37,044 bases of DNA from an uncultured Pelagibacteraceae bacterium (GTDB lineage: Bacteria > Pseudomonadota > Alphaproteobacteria > Pelagibacterales > Pelagibacteraceae), in assembly GCA_902608845.1 (NCBI GenBank), contig CACLPR010000008.1, forward strand, positions 1-37,044, written 5' to 3'. The position numbers and the translations under genes were made by a program. The notes beneath the pieces are model-generated. The model searched no databases. It had not been told where the DNA came from and saw nothing but the letters and a program-made list of their open reading frames with translations. Below are positions 8,257-15,546 of this stretch, piece by piece. The stretch's first letter is position 1; each line of letters begins with the position of its first letter.

Positions 8257-8673
8257 TTAAGCGATGCTTTCTAAAGTCTTTTGAAATTTACCAGCATGTG
8301 ATTTTTCAGCTTTAGCTAAAGTCTCAAACCAGTCAGCAATTTCATCAAAACCCTCGTCTCTAGCTGTTTTAGCCATTCCAGGATACATATCCGTGTACTC
8401 ATGTGTTTCACCTTGAATTGCAGATTCAAGATTGGCTTTTGTTTCACCAATTGGCTTACCAGTTGCTGGATCACCTACTTCTTCTAAATATTCTAAGTGG
8501 CCATGAGCATGTCCAGTTTCACCTTCTGCAGTTGATCTAAATACCGCCGCAACATCGTTAAAGCCTTCAACATCCGCTTTTTGAGCAAAATAAAGATATC
8601 TTCTATTTGCTTGGCTTTCCCCAGCAAATGCTTCTTTTAAATTTTCCTCTGTTTTACTTCCTTTTAATGACAT
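8257..8673 (-). CDS. Rubrerythrin without rubredoxin domain
   Basis: Di-iron ferritin-like protein, probably a peroxide-reducing or iron-handling enzyme. The 138 residues contain both four-helix-bundle halves, with metal ligands visible in [10 protein letters not shown] (Glu ligand), EGETGH (ExxH), QGETHEY and [10 protein letters not shown] (second ExxH). The C-terminal rubredoxin FeS4 domain of classic rubrerythrin is absent, as in sulerythrin-type proteins, so it needs another electron donor; the Fe-S protein downstream is a candidate (inference). The start is firm: AGGAG stands 6 bases before the ATG and a strong promoter lies upstream. It is the first gene of an operon with the Fe-S and DUF3501 genes, next to the Irr-like regulator. 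Confidence 0.92.
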   Translation of the reverse strand: MSLKGSKTEENLKEAFAGESQANRRYLYFAQKADVEGFNDVAAVFRSTAEGETGHAHGHLEYLEEVGDPATGKPIGETKANLESAIQGETHEYTDMYPGMAKTARDEGFDEIADWFETLAKAEKSHAGKFQKTLESIA

Positions 8674-8687
8674 ATTTACTCCTACTA

Positions 8688-8704
8688 TTAATAATGATTC
8701 TAAA
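8688..8704. promoter_or_regulatory. Candidate Irr box in the rubrerythrin promoter
   Basis: TTAATAATGATTCTAAA resembles the palindromic Irr/ICE-type pattern TTTAGAAT-N-ATTCTAAA, with a perfect right half and six of eight bases in the left half. It spans the predicted start of transcription, directly after the -10 box at 8709-8714, a place suited to repression. An 18-base stretch that includes it matches the irr site at 15 of 18 positions. The pattern comes from known rhizobial ICE boxes; binding is inferred. Confidence 0.55.
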
Positions 8705-8708
8705 GTGG

Positions 8709-8738
8709 TTTATATATAGAGGAATTATAATATGTCAA
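8709..8738 (-). promoter_or_regulatory. Sigma70-type promoter of the rubrerythrin operon
   Basis: On the reverse strand a perfect TTGACA (8733-8738) is followed after 18 bases by TATAAA (8709-8714); a TATATA two bases earlier gives a 16-base spacer. This is among the best promoters in the window and predicts a start near 8702 and a leader of about 30 bases that holds the AGGAG ribosome site. A further TTTAGAAT half-site lies just upstream of the -35 box at 8742-8749. Confidence 0.7.
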
Positions 8739-8787
8739 CAGTTTAGAATAAATATAATATATTATTTAAACTATTGATATTATTGAA

Positions 8788-9216
8788 TTATTTTTGAGAT
8801 TGATTATCACTCACAATTTTAGCAATAACTTCTACTGATCTAATTTTTTTCCCAGGGATTGTTCTTTTAATATTAACTTCGTCAACTTCATCTTGATGAA
8901 TATCAATCAATTTATTTTCGTCCTCGTCAAAGAAATGGTGATGATGAGTTACATTTGTGTCGTAATAACTTTGTGAAGCATTAAGTGGAATCTCTTTTAA
9001 ATAACCCTTCTTCATAAATGCGTGTACAGTATTGTAAACAGTTGCTAAAGAAACCTTAATATTTGCTTGATTTTCAATGATTTTAACCAGTTCTTTTATT
9101 GTAAAGTGAAAAGTCTTTTCAGCATCAAACAACACTTCACAAATTTTAATTCTTTGTTTTGTTGGTCTTAGACCTGATTTTCTTAATTTATCTATATATT
9201 GCTCAGCGTAAGTCAT
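8788..9216 (-). CDS. irr: Fur-family regulator, Irr type (iron response)
   Basis: Winged-helix metalloregulator. The 142 residues have the Fur fold: N-terminal [16 protein letters not shown], recognition region [19 protein letters not shown] (about 55-73), and a dimerisation domain. The run of four His at residues 91-94 followed by [12 protein letters not shown], and the late [12 protein letters not shown], are typical of Irr, which in rhizobia senses haem/iron status and represses or activates iron genes. No CxxC zinc site is present. It is divergent from fabA-fabB-fabI, a neighbourhood also seen for irr in other alphaproteobacteria. A candidate Irr box lies in its own leader, pointing to autoregulation. 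Confidence 0.85.
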   Translation of the reverse strand: MTYAEQYIDKLRKSGLRPTKQRIKICEVLFDAEKTFHFTIKELVKIIENQANIKVSLATVYNTVHAFMKKGYLKEIPLNASQSYYDTNVTHHHHFFDEDENKLIDIHQDEVDEVNIKRTIPGKKIRSVEVIAKIVSDNQSQK

Positions 9217-9221
9217 TACTA

Positions 9222-9238
9222 ATTATAATTATTCTAAA
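9222..9238. promoter_or_regulatory. Candidate Irr box between irr and fabA
   Basis: ATTATAATTATTCTAAA fits TTTAGAAT-N-ATTCTAAA with a perfect right half and six of eight bases in the left. It lies 6-22 bases upstream of the irr start, just after a reverse-strand TATAAT at 9249-9254, the same geometry as at the rubrerythrin operon. On the forward strand it covers the expected -35 region of fabA, whose TATAAT is at 9251-9256, so one bound regulator could affect both genes. Inferred from pattern only. Confidence 0.5.
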
Positions 9239-9248
9239 GAATATCTAT

Positions 9249-9256
9249 ATTATAAT
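9249..9256. promoter_or_regulatory. Shared bidirectional -10 element of irr and fabA
   Basis: The symmetric sequence ATTATAAT gives a TATAAT -10 box on each strand: 9249-9254 for irr (reverse) and 9251-9256 for fabA (forward). The predicted starts are near 9242 and 9263. Neither has a convincing -35 hexamer, so both promoters could depend on an activator or be weak. Confidence 0.45.
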
Positions 9257-9289
9257 GTTTGTAAATCAAGTAATAAGATTAAAAAAATT

Positions 9290-9790
9290 ATGAAAAAAAG
9301 TTCCTTTAATTATGATGAATTAATAAGCTGCGCAAATGGCGAACTTTTTGGCCCTGGAAATGCAAAATTACCTTCTCCACCAATGCTTATGTTTGATAGA
9401 ATTACTGAAATTAGTGAAAAAAATGGAGCTTTTGACAAAGGGATAATGAAGGCTGAACTTGATATAAAAGATGATCTGTGGTTTTTTGATTGTCACTTTA
9501 AAGAAGATCCAGTAATGCCAGGATGCTTAGGTTTAGATGCTATGTGGCAACTGGTGGGGTTTTACTTGGGTTGGCTTGGAAATCCTGGAAGAGGAAGGGC
9601 TTTGGGAGTAAGCACGGTAAAGTTTACAGGAGAGGTTTTAAAAGATGTCAAAATGGCAACATATATTATTGATATGAAAAGAATATTGATTAAAGGTGAA
9701 ACAACAGTTGGGCTAGCAAATGGTATTCTTCTTGCTGATGGCAAGAAAATATATTCCGCTGATAGCCTAAAAGTAGGATTATTTAAATAA
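9290..9790 (+). CDS. fabA: 3-hydroxydecanoyl-ACP dehydratase/isomerase
   Basis: Dehydrates 3-hydroxyacyl-ACP and isomerises trans-2- to cis-3-decenoyl-ACP, the branch point for unsaturated fatty acids. The 166-residue hot-dog-fold protein has the N-terminal [11 protein letters not shown], the catalytic His in [22 protein letters not shown], and [15 protein letters not shown]; length matches FabA rather than FabZ. It starts the operon fabA-fabB-fabI; its stop overlaps the fabB start by one base (TAATG). No Shine-Dalgarno sequence is seen before the ATG. Confidence 0.97.
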   Translation: MKKSSFNYDELISCANGELFGPGNAKLPSPPMLMFDRITEISEKNGAFDKGIMKAELDIKDDLWFFDCHFKEDPVMPGCLGLDAMWQLVGFYLGWLGNPGRGRALGVSTVKFTGEVLKDVKMATYIIDMKRILIKGETTVGLANGILLADGKKIYSADSLKVGLFK

Positions 9791-11001
9791 TGCGAAGAGT
9801 AGTAATTACAGGTTTGGGAATTGTTTCATGTCTTGGAAATAATCAGGAAGAAGTTCATCAATCTTTATTAAATACTAAATCAGGTATTTCTTTTTCGGAA
9901 GAATATAAAGAACACAATCTTAAAAGTCATATACATGGAAAACCTAATATCAAACTAGAGGATCATATAGATAGAAAAACAATTAGATTTATGGGTTCGG
10001 GATCTGCTTACAATTATATTGCAATGAAAGAGGCGATTGAAGACTCTGGGTTGGAAGAAAGTGAAGTAAGTAATTTCAAAACAGGAATTGTTATGGGTTC
10101 AGGCGGACCTTCAATTGAAAATGTTATTTTAGCAGCAGATAAAACTAGAGCTAAAACTCCAAAATTAATGGGACCTTTTATAGTTCCAAGAACAATGGCA
10201 AGTACCGCCTCAGCAACACTGGCTGTGCCTTTCAAAATTAAAGGAACAAACTATACAATGAGTTCAGCCTGTGCAACTAGCGGACACTGTATTGGAAATT
10301 CTATGGAACTTATTCAGATGGGAAAACAAGATATTGTTTTTGCAGGTGGTAGCGAAGAGATACACTGGGCAATGACAGCGATGTTTGATGCGATGACAGC
10401 ATTATCTTCAAAATATAATGATACACCTGAGAAAGCATCAAGAGCTTACGACAAAACTAGAGATGGCTTTGTAATTGCTGGAGGTGCAGGAGTTTTAGTT
10501 CTTGAGGAATATGAACACGCTAAAGCTCGAGGAGCCAAAATATACGCAGAATTAACAGGTTATGGAGCGACTTCAGATGGATATGATATGGTAGCACCTT
10601 CTGGTGAAGGTGCAGTAAGATGTATGCAAATGGCAATGGCAACTTCAAAAAATAAAGTAGATTATATAAATACTCATGGAACTTCTACTCCAGTTGGAGA
10701 TATTACTGAATTAAATGCTGTTAAAGAAACTTTTGGAGATGAAATTCCAAAGATTAGCTCAACTAAATCTTTATCTGGTCATCCGTTAGGAGCTGCATCA
10801 GTGCATGAAGCAATATATTGTTTAATTATGATGAAAAATAACTTCATTACCGGTTCAGCTAACATAAGCGAAATGGATGAAGAGGCTAAAAAATTTCCAA
10901 TAGTCGCTAAAACAGAAACAGAAGCAACATTAAATACTGTCATGTCTAATAGTTTTGGTTTTGGTGGAACAAATGCAACTCTAGTATTTGAGAAAGTCTA
11001 A
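9790..11001 (+). CDS. fabB: 3-oxoacyl-ACP synthase I
   Basis: Condensing enzyme that elongates acyl-ACP with malonyl-ACP and is needed to extend the cis-3 unsaturated product of FabA. The 403 residues carry the Cys-His-His triad: [10 protein letters not shown] (catalytic Cys near 160), [11 protein letters not shown] and [11 protein letters not shown], plus the C-terminal [10 protein letters not shown] loop. Pairing with fabA supports FabB rather than FabF. It overlaps fabA by one base and precedes fabI by 3 bases. Confidence 0.96.
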   Translation: MRRVVITGLGIVSCLGNNQEEVHQSLLNTKSGISFSEEYKEHNLKSHIHGKPNIKLEDHIDRKTIRFMGSGSAYNYIAMKEAIEDSGLEESEVSNFKTGIVMGSGGPSIENVILAADKTRAKTPKLMGPFIVPRTMASTASATLAVPFKIKGTNYTMSSACATSGHCIGNSMELIQMGKQDIVFAGGSEEIHWAMTAMFDAMTALSSKYNDTPEKASRAYDKTRDGFVIAGGAGVLVLEEYEHAKARGAKIYAELTGYGATSDGYDMVAPSGEGAVRCMQMAMATSKNKVDYINTHGTSTPVGDITELNAVKETFGDEIPKISSTKSLSGHPLGAASVHEAIYCLIMMKNNFITGSANISEMDEEAKKFPIVAKTETEATLNTVMSNSFGFGGTNATLVFEKV

Positions 11002-11004
11002 CTT

Positions 11005-11790
11005 ATGTCTTTAATGAAAGGTAAAAAAGGACTGATAATGGGTGTTGCTAATGAAAGATCTATTGCATGGGGTATTTCTCAGAAACTTTCAGAGGCAGGT
11101 GCTGAATTAGCTTTTACATATTTAGGTGATGCTCTTAAAAAAAGAGTGGTTCCTCTTGCAGAAAAACTAAATTCTAATGTTACATTTAGCTGTGATGTTG
11201 AAAAAAAAGAAGATGTAATAAAATTATTTGAGGATGTTAAAACCCAATGGGGCGAAATAGACTTTGTAGTGCACGCAATTGCTTTTTCAGATAAATCTGA
11301 ACTTTCAGGAGAATATCTAAATACTACAAGAGAAAATTTTTTAAGAAGTATGCTAATTTCCTGTTTTTCATTTACAGAAGTTGCAAAAGAAGCCTCGAAA
11401 GTGATGAAAGAGGGAGGAAGTTTGATTACACTTAGCTATGAAGCTAATAAAGCAATCCCTAACTATAATGTAATGGGTGTCTGCAAAGCTGCATTAGAGT
11501 CTAGTGTTAAATACTTAGCTAGAGATTTAGGAGCTAAAGGAATAAGAGTTAATGCAATAAGTGCGGGTCCAATAAAAACATTGGCTGCGTCAGCTATTGG
11601 AGATGCTAAATTCTTATATAAATGGAATGCAGATCATTCTTTTTTAAAGAGAAATGTAGATAATACTGATGTTGGAAACTCAGCATTATATCTCCTAAGT
11701 GATATGGCAGGTGGAGTTACAGGTGAAATTCACTATGTTGATGCTGGTTACAATAAAGTAGGTATGCCAGATCCAAAAAATATATCCTAA
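11005..11790 (+). CDS. fabI: Enoyl-ACP reductase (NADH)
   Basis: Final reduction of each fatty-acid elongation cycle. The 261-residue short-chain dehydrogenase-like protein begins with the FabI cofactor motif GVANERSIAWGI, has the catalytic Tyr-x6-Lys in YNVMGVCK (about 157-164), and the substrate-loop region AGPIKTLAASAIGD. It is not FabV or FabK, which are unrelated in sequence. It closes the fabA-fabB-fabI operon, linking all three steps of unsaturated fatty-acid synthesis to the irr locus. Confidence 0.97.
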   Translation: MSLMKGKKGLIMGVANERSIAWGISQKLSEAGAELAFTYLGDALKKRVVPLAEKLNSNVTFSCDVEKKEDVIKLFEDVKTQWGEIDFVVHAIAFSDKSELSGEYLNTTRENFLRSMLISCFSFTEVAKEASKVMKEGGSLITLSYEANKAIPNYNVMGVCKAALESSVKYLARDLGAKGIRVNAISAGPIKTLAASAIGDAKFLYKWNADHSFLKRNVDNTDVGNSALYLLSDMAGGVTGEIHYVDAGYNKVGMPDPKNIS

Positions 11791-11802
11791 AATTTTATCA
11801 TT

Positions 11803-11955
11803 ATGTTAATTTTAGTTTGGTTTGCAGTTTGTATAATATTTATTTTTGTTCAATTAATTCTCGAGGGTTCTGGTCACGCTTTAGAAGTTTTTGCCCTATT
11901 GACTGCAATAGCTTTATTCTTAATAAATAAATTAGGTAAAAAAAAAAATAAATAA
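11803..11955 (+). CDS. Small two-helix membrane protein, unknown function
   Basis: A 50-codon frame starts at ATG 11803, 12 bases after fabI, and ends 11 bases before msrB. It translates to a hydrophobic helix (MLILVWFAVCIIFIFVQLIL), a short polar turn EGSGHALEVF, a second helix ALLTAIALFLI and a basic tail NKLGKKKNK. The positive tail suggests a cytoplasmic C-terminus. It fills the gap exactly, and its tight spacing between two genes on the same strand supports a real gene. I do not recognise the family. Confidence 0.6.
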   Translation: MLILVWFAVCIIFIFVQLILEGSGHALEVFALLTAIALFLINKLGKKKNK

Positions 11956-11966
11956 TATTATCTATC

Positions 11967-12458
11967 GTGAGAAGAAATTTTTTAAAAATTACTGGGGCTT
12001 CTATATTGGGTTTTATATTTTATCCTTTAAACACGTTAGCTAGTAATTTGGTGGGATTTAAAAAAAAATTAAAAAAAGATGAAAGTGAGTACAATATAAT
12101 CAATCCTGATCTTACAAATGAACAAAAAATAATAATGTTTGAGGAAGGCACCGAACGTGCTGGAACTAGTGAATTAAACTATGAGAAAAGAAAAGGATCT
12201 TATCATTGCGCTAATTGCGGTGTGAAATTATTTGAGTCTGTTAAAAAATTTGACAGCGGAACCGGCTGGCCCTCATTCACTGAGGCATTACCTGGTGTAT
12301 TTGTCACGAAAACTGATTATTCTTTTGGCATGAAGAGGACTGAATATAGCTGTGCAAATTGTGGCGCTCATCACGGCCATGTATTCAATGATGGTCCAGA
12401 TGGTGGAAAAAGATATTGTAGCAATGGTCTTTGCTTGCTTTTTATCCCAGAAAGTTAG
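11967..12458 (+). CDS. msrB: Peptide methionine-R-sulfoxide reductase B, Tat-type signal
   Basis: Reduces methionine-R-sulfoxide in proteins. The GTG at 11967 is preferred because it includes a twin-arginine signal, RRNFLKITG followed by a hydrophobic stretch and TLAS, suggesting folded export to the periplasm by Tat; such leaders are known for some MsrB. The core has two zinc CxxC pairs (CANC and CANC), GWPSF, GHVFNDGP and the catalytic Cys in RYCSN. 163 residues in all. It converges with the ABM-domain gene, leaving 3 bases between stops. Confidence 0.92.
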   Translation: MRRNFLKITGASILGFIFYPLNTLASNLVGFKKKLKKDESEYNIINPDLTNEQKIIMFEEGTERAGTSELNYEKRKGSYHCANCGVKLFESVKKFDSGTGWPSFTEALPGVFVTKTDYSFGMKRTEYSCANCGAHHGHVFNDGPDGGKRYCSNGLCLLFIPES

Positions 12459-12461
12459 TAA

Positions 12462-12842
12462 TTATATTTTTCTAATATAACCAACATTTGTAGTTTTAAA
12501 ATGCTTGAAAGGTATATTTGTATCTTTAATTGCCTTGATAGTCTCTTCCGTAATATTTCCATATACCTCTATTTCGAACCTATCCGCAATTTTGTTGTGC
12601 TTTTCAACATAAGCTTTGACTGGAGCATTATTTAGATGATGGAGCATAGCTTCACTATTTCGGTAAACTTCACTCCAAGTAAACTCTAAAGAATCAGTTG
12701 GATCTTGATCAAAAGTATGAATAAGCATGTCTGGCTCTGATGCATTAACAGCATCATCAGCTTCTTTTGCTATCTTGAGATACTCTTCGACCTTTCCCTC
12801 TTTAACACGTATTCTAGCAATTAAAATAAATGGGTTGGACAT
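12462..12842 (-). CDS. ABM-domain protein, putative quinol/antibiotic-biosynthesis-type monooxygenase
   Basis: Small 126-residue protein of the dimeric alpha+beta barrel ABM superfamily: the start IARIRVKEGKVEEYLKIAKE and the middle EVYRNSEAMLHHLN match YgiN-like monooxygenases and stress proteins. Substrate is unknown. It starts 4 bases after the pnp stop on the same strand, so it is probably the last gene of the nusA-infB-rbfA-rpsO-pnp transcript; no terminator is visible between them. Confidence 0.8.
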   Translation of the reverse strand: MSNPFILIARIRVKEGKVEEYLKIAKEADDAVNASEPDMLIHTFDQDPTDSLEFTWSEVYRNSEAMLHHLNNAPVKAYVEKHNKIADRFEIEVYGNITEETIKAIKDTNIPFKHFKTTNVGYIRKI

Positions 12843-12846
12843 TTAT

Positions 12847-14919
12847 CTATATAGCAGCTTGCTTTATAGACAATTTAACTTTTCCTCTATCAAATCCAAT
12901 AACTTTTACTTTTACTTCGTCACCTTCATTGACAACATCCGTTACTTTTGCAACTCTTTTATCTGCAAGCTCAGAAATATGAACAAGTCCATCTTGCTTT
13001 CCAAGGAAATTAACAAAAGCACCAAATTCCATAATTTTCATAACTTTTCCATTATAAATTTTATTTAATTCAGCTTTAGCAGTGATGTCCTTGATCATTT
13101 GCATAGCAATGTTTCTCGACTCCTCATCTGGAGCAGCAACTGTTACAACGCCTTCATCATTTACATCAACTTTTGCACTTGATTTTTCTACTATTTCTCT
13201 GATTGTAGCCCCACCTTTTCCAATCACGGCAGCTATATCTTTTTTATCAACCGTAATTTTTTCCATTTTTGGAGTATGTTTTCCAACATTATCTCTAGAT
13301 TTGTCTAATGCCTTATTCATTTCACCCAAAATATGAATTCTACCATCTTTTGCTTGGTTTAATGCCTGCTCCATAATTTCAAATGTAATTCCTGTAATTT
13401 TAATATCCATTTGTAAAGATGTAATTCCATCTTTAGTACCTGCAACTTTAAAATCCATATCTCCAAGGTGATCTTCATCACCAAGAATATCTGATAACAC
13501 AGAGAAATCATCACCTTCTTTGATTAAACCCATTGCAATTCCTGCAACTGGCTCTTTAATCGGAACACCTGCATCCATAAGAGCAAGTGAAGTTCCACAA
13601 ACAGTTGCCATTGAAGATGAACCGTTAGACTCAGTTATTTCTGATACAATCCTAAATGTATAGGGAAAACTTTCCTTTGATGGAAGTGAAGAGTTAATTG
13701 CTCTCCATGCTAACTTACCATGACCTATCTCTCTTCTACCTGTGCCTATTCTTCCTGTTTCGCCAACTGAGAATGGAGGAAAATTATAGTGCAACATAAA
13801 TCTCTCTTTTTGAAGACCATCTAAACTCTCTATTCTTTGTTCATCATCTGAAGTTCCAAGTGTAGTTGTTACAATGGCTTGTGTTTCACCTCTAGTAAAC
13901 AAAGCTGAACCATGAACTCTTGGTAAAATTCCGACTTCACACATAATTGGTCTTACATCTGCTAGACCTCTTCCATCTATACGATTTTTATTTTTAAGAA
14001 TATCAGTTCTTACTATAGATTTTTCTAAATTTTTAAGTTGAGAATTTACATCTAAATCAGTGTAGGCTTCATTTTCCTCATATAAATTTTTAGCTTTTTC
14101 AGTAATTTGAGAAATTTGATTTGATCTGTCTTGCTTATCTCTTGTGGAGAAAGCTTTTTTTAAATCATCAGTAAATTCCTCTTCTAATTTCTTTTTTATC
14201 TCAGAAAGATCTTTTTTCTCAACTGTCCACTCTGGTTTTCTACATTCTTTTGCAAGTTCTTCGATCATTTCTATTATCGGAACAAAACCTTCATGACCGA
14301 ATTTAACAGCATTCAACATTTCCTCTTCAGTCAAGCCGTTTGCTTCAGACTCAACCATTAAAACTGCATCTTTAGTTCCTGCTACTACCAAATCTAGCTT
14401 AGATTTCTCTAATTCAGTCTTTGATGGATTGAGGACATATTTCCCTTCAATAAAGCCAACTCTAGATGCCCCCACAGGACCCATAAAAGGCATTCCTGAG
14501 ATTGCTAAAGCTGCTGAAGATGCAATGATAGATAAAATATCTGCTTCATTCTCTTTATCATAAGATATTACTGTTGGTAATAACTGTACTTCGTTTTTAA
14601 ATTCATCTGGAAACAATGGTCTGATGGGTCTATCAATTAATCTTGAAATTAGAGTTTCACTTTCTGTAGGTCTAGCTTCTCTTTTAAAATATCCACCTGG
14701 TATCTTACCAGCTGCATAATATTTTTCCTGATAATTGACTGACAATGGAAAATAATCCATATCTGGATTTACTTTCTTTGCACCAACAACTGTTGCTAAA
14801 ACAACTGTCTCTCCACATTGAGCTATAATTGCTCCATCCGCTTGTCTTGCTATCTTTCCTGTCTCCAAACTTAATTTTTTTCCACTTACTTCTATTTCTT
14901 TTTTTACTAACTTGAACAT
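12847..14919 (-). CDS. pnp: Polyribonucleotide nucleotidyltransferase (PNPase)
   Basis: Phosphorolytic 3'-5' exoribonuclease of mRNA turnover. The 690-residue protein has two RNase PH cores (FGSSMATVC-like [19 protein letters not shown] in the second), an all-helical linker, a KH domain with [11 protein letters not shown] (about 565) and a C-terminal S1 domain ([30 protein letters not shown]). Length is normal. Its ATG follows the rpsO TAA without a gap, with AAGGAA as ribosome site. The rpsO-pnp pair is conserved across bacteria. Confidence 0.98.
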   Translation of the reverse strand: MFKLVKKEIEVSGKKLSLETGKIARQADGAIIAQCGETVVLATVVGAKKVNPDMDYFPLSVNYQEKYYAAGKIPGGYFKREARPTESETLISRLIDRPIRPLFPDEFKNEVQLLPTVISYDKENEADILSIIASSAALAISGMPFMGPVGASRVGFIEGKYVLNPSKTELEKSKLDLVVAGTKDAVLMVESEANGLTEEEMLNAVKFGHEGFVPIIEMIEELAKECRKPEWTVEKKDLSEIKKKLEEEFTDDLKKAFSTRDKQDRSNQISQITEKAKNLYEENEAYTDLDVNSQLKNLEKSIVRTDILKNKNRIDGRGLADVRPIMCEVGILPRVHGSALFTRGETQAIVTTTLGTSDDEQRIESLDGLQKERFMLHYNFPPFSVGETGRIGTGRREIGHGKLAWRAINSSLPSKESFPYTFRIVSEITESNGSSSMATVCGTSLALMDAGVPIKEPVAGIAMGLIKEGDDFSVLSDILGDEDHLGDMDFKVAGTKDGITSLQMDIKITGITFEIMEQALNQAKDGRIHILGEMNKALDKSRDNVGKHTPKMEKITVDKKDIAAVIGKGGATIREIVEKSSAKVDVNDEGVVTVAAPDEESRNIAMQMIKDITAKAELNKIYNGKVMKIMEFGAFVNFLGKQDGLVHISELADKRVAKVTDVVNEGDEVKVKVIGFDRGKVKLSIKQAAI

Positions 14920-15168
14920 TTATTTCCTTAAATTTAATTTTGTTAATACTGATTTATAAGACTCCATATTATTTTTCTTTAAATAGTCTAATAATTTTTT
15001 TCTTCTATTTACTGCTCTCAAAAGGCCTACAGAAGAATGTTTATCCTTTTTGAATTGTTTAATATGTTTTGACAGATTCTCAATTTTTTCAGTTAATTGA
15101 GCAACCTGAACTTCGGAAGATCCAGTATCTTTGTCATGGATTTGAAGTTCTTTTACTTTTTCTTTCAT
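14920..15168 (-). CDS. rpsO: 30S ribosomal protein S15
   Basis: Primary 16S rRNA-binding protein of the 30S platform. The sequence contains DTGSSEVQVAQLTEKI, HSSVGLLRAVNRRKKLLDYL and the C-terminal LTKLNLRK, all diagnostic. At 82 residues it lacks about seven of the usual N-terminal residues before the conserved core; no upstream in-frame extension fits because rbfA ends 12 bases earlier and AAGGAA sits properly before this ATG. It lies between rbfA and pnp; truB, usually found before rpsO, is absent here. Confidence 0.97.
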   Translation of the reverse strand: MKEKVKELQIHDKDTGSSEVQVAQLTEKIENLSKHIKQFKKDKHSSVGLLRAVNRRKKLLDYLKKNNMESYKSVLTKLNLRK

Positions 15169-15180
15169 TTTTTTCCTTAT

Positions 15181-15546
15181 TTATTTATTTGTTTGTTTAA
15201 TTAAATTTTCTATTTTTTCTGCATAATCAAAAGAATCATCTTTCACAAAAAAAAGTTTTGGTAAAAATTTCACGATAATTTTTTTAGATAAAACTCTCCT
15301 TATCATGAATGAAGCAATTTTTAATTTTTCTATGATTTCCTCGGTGTTCTTTCCTCCCAAAGGCATAACAAATATTTTAGCTGTTTTTAAATCTGGTGAC
15401 ATTCTAACTTCTGTAACCGTAATTTCTTTTGTTGATAAATTTGGTATTTTTGCTTCATCTCTAATAAAAAGTGTACCTAGGGCTTGTTTTATCATTTCGC
15501 CAACCCTTAATTGTCTTTGAGTAATGGGTTTTCCTAGGTGTTTCAT
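15181..15546 (-). CDS. rbfA: Ribosome-binding factor A
   Basis: Assists late 16S rRNA 5'-end maturation and cold adaptation of the 30S subunit. The 121-residue KH-like protein shows QRQLRVGEMIKQAL at the N-terminus, the TVTEVRMSPDLKTAKIFVMPLG core and a final FVKDDSFDYAEKIENLI. The start ATG follows the infB TAA directly. It belongs to the nusA-infB-rbfA operon. Confidence 0.95.
   Translation of the reverse strand: MKHLGKPITQRQLRVGEMIKQALGTLFIRDEAKIPNLSTKEITVTEVRMSPDLKTAKIFVMPLGGKNTEEIIEKLKIASFMIRRVLSKKIIVKFLPKLFFVKDDSFDYAEKIENLIKQTNK

Noticed and set aside
12727..13068. 113-codon forward frame across the pnp/ABM border
   Set aside because: Antisense to two recognised genes, without a ribosome site or family similarity that I can see.
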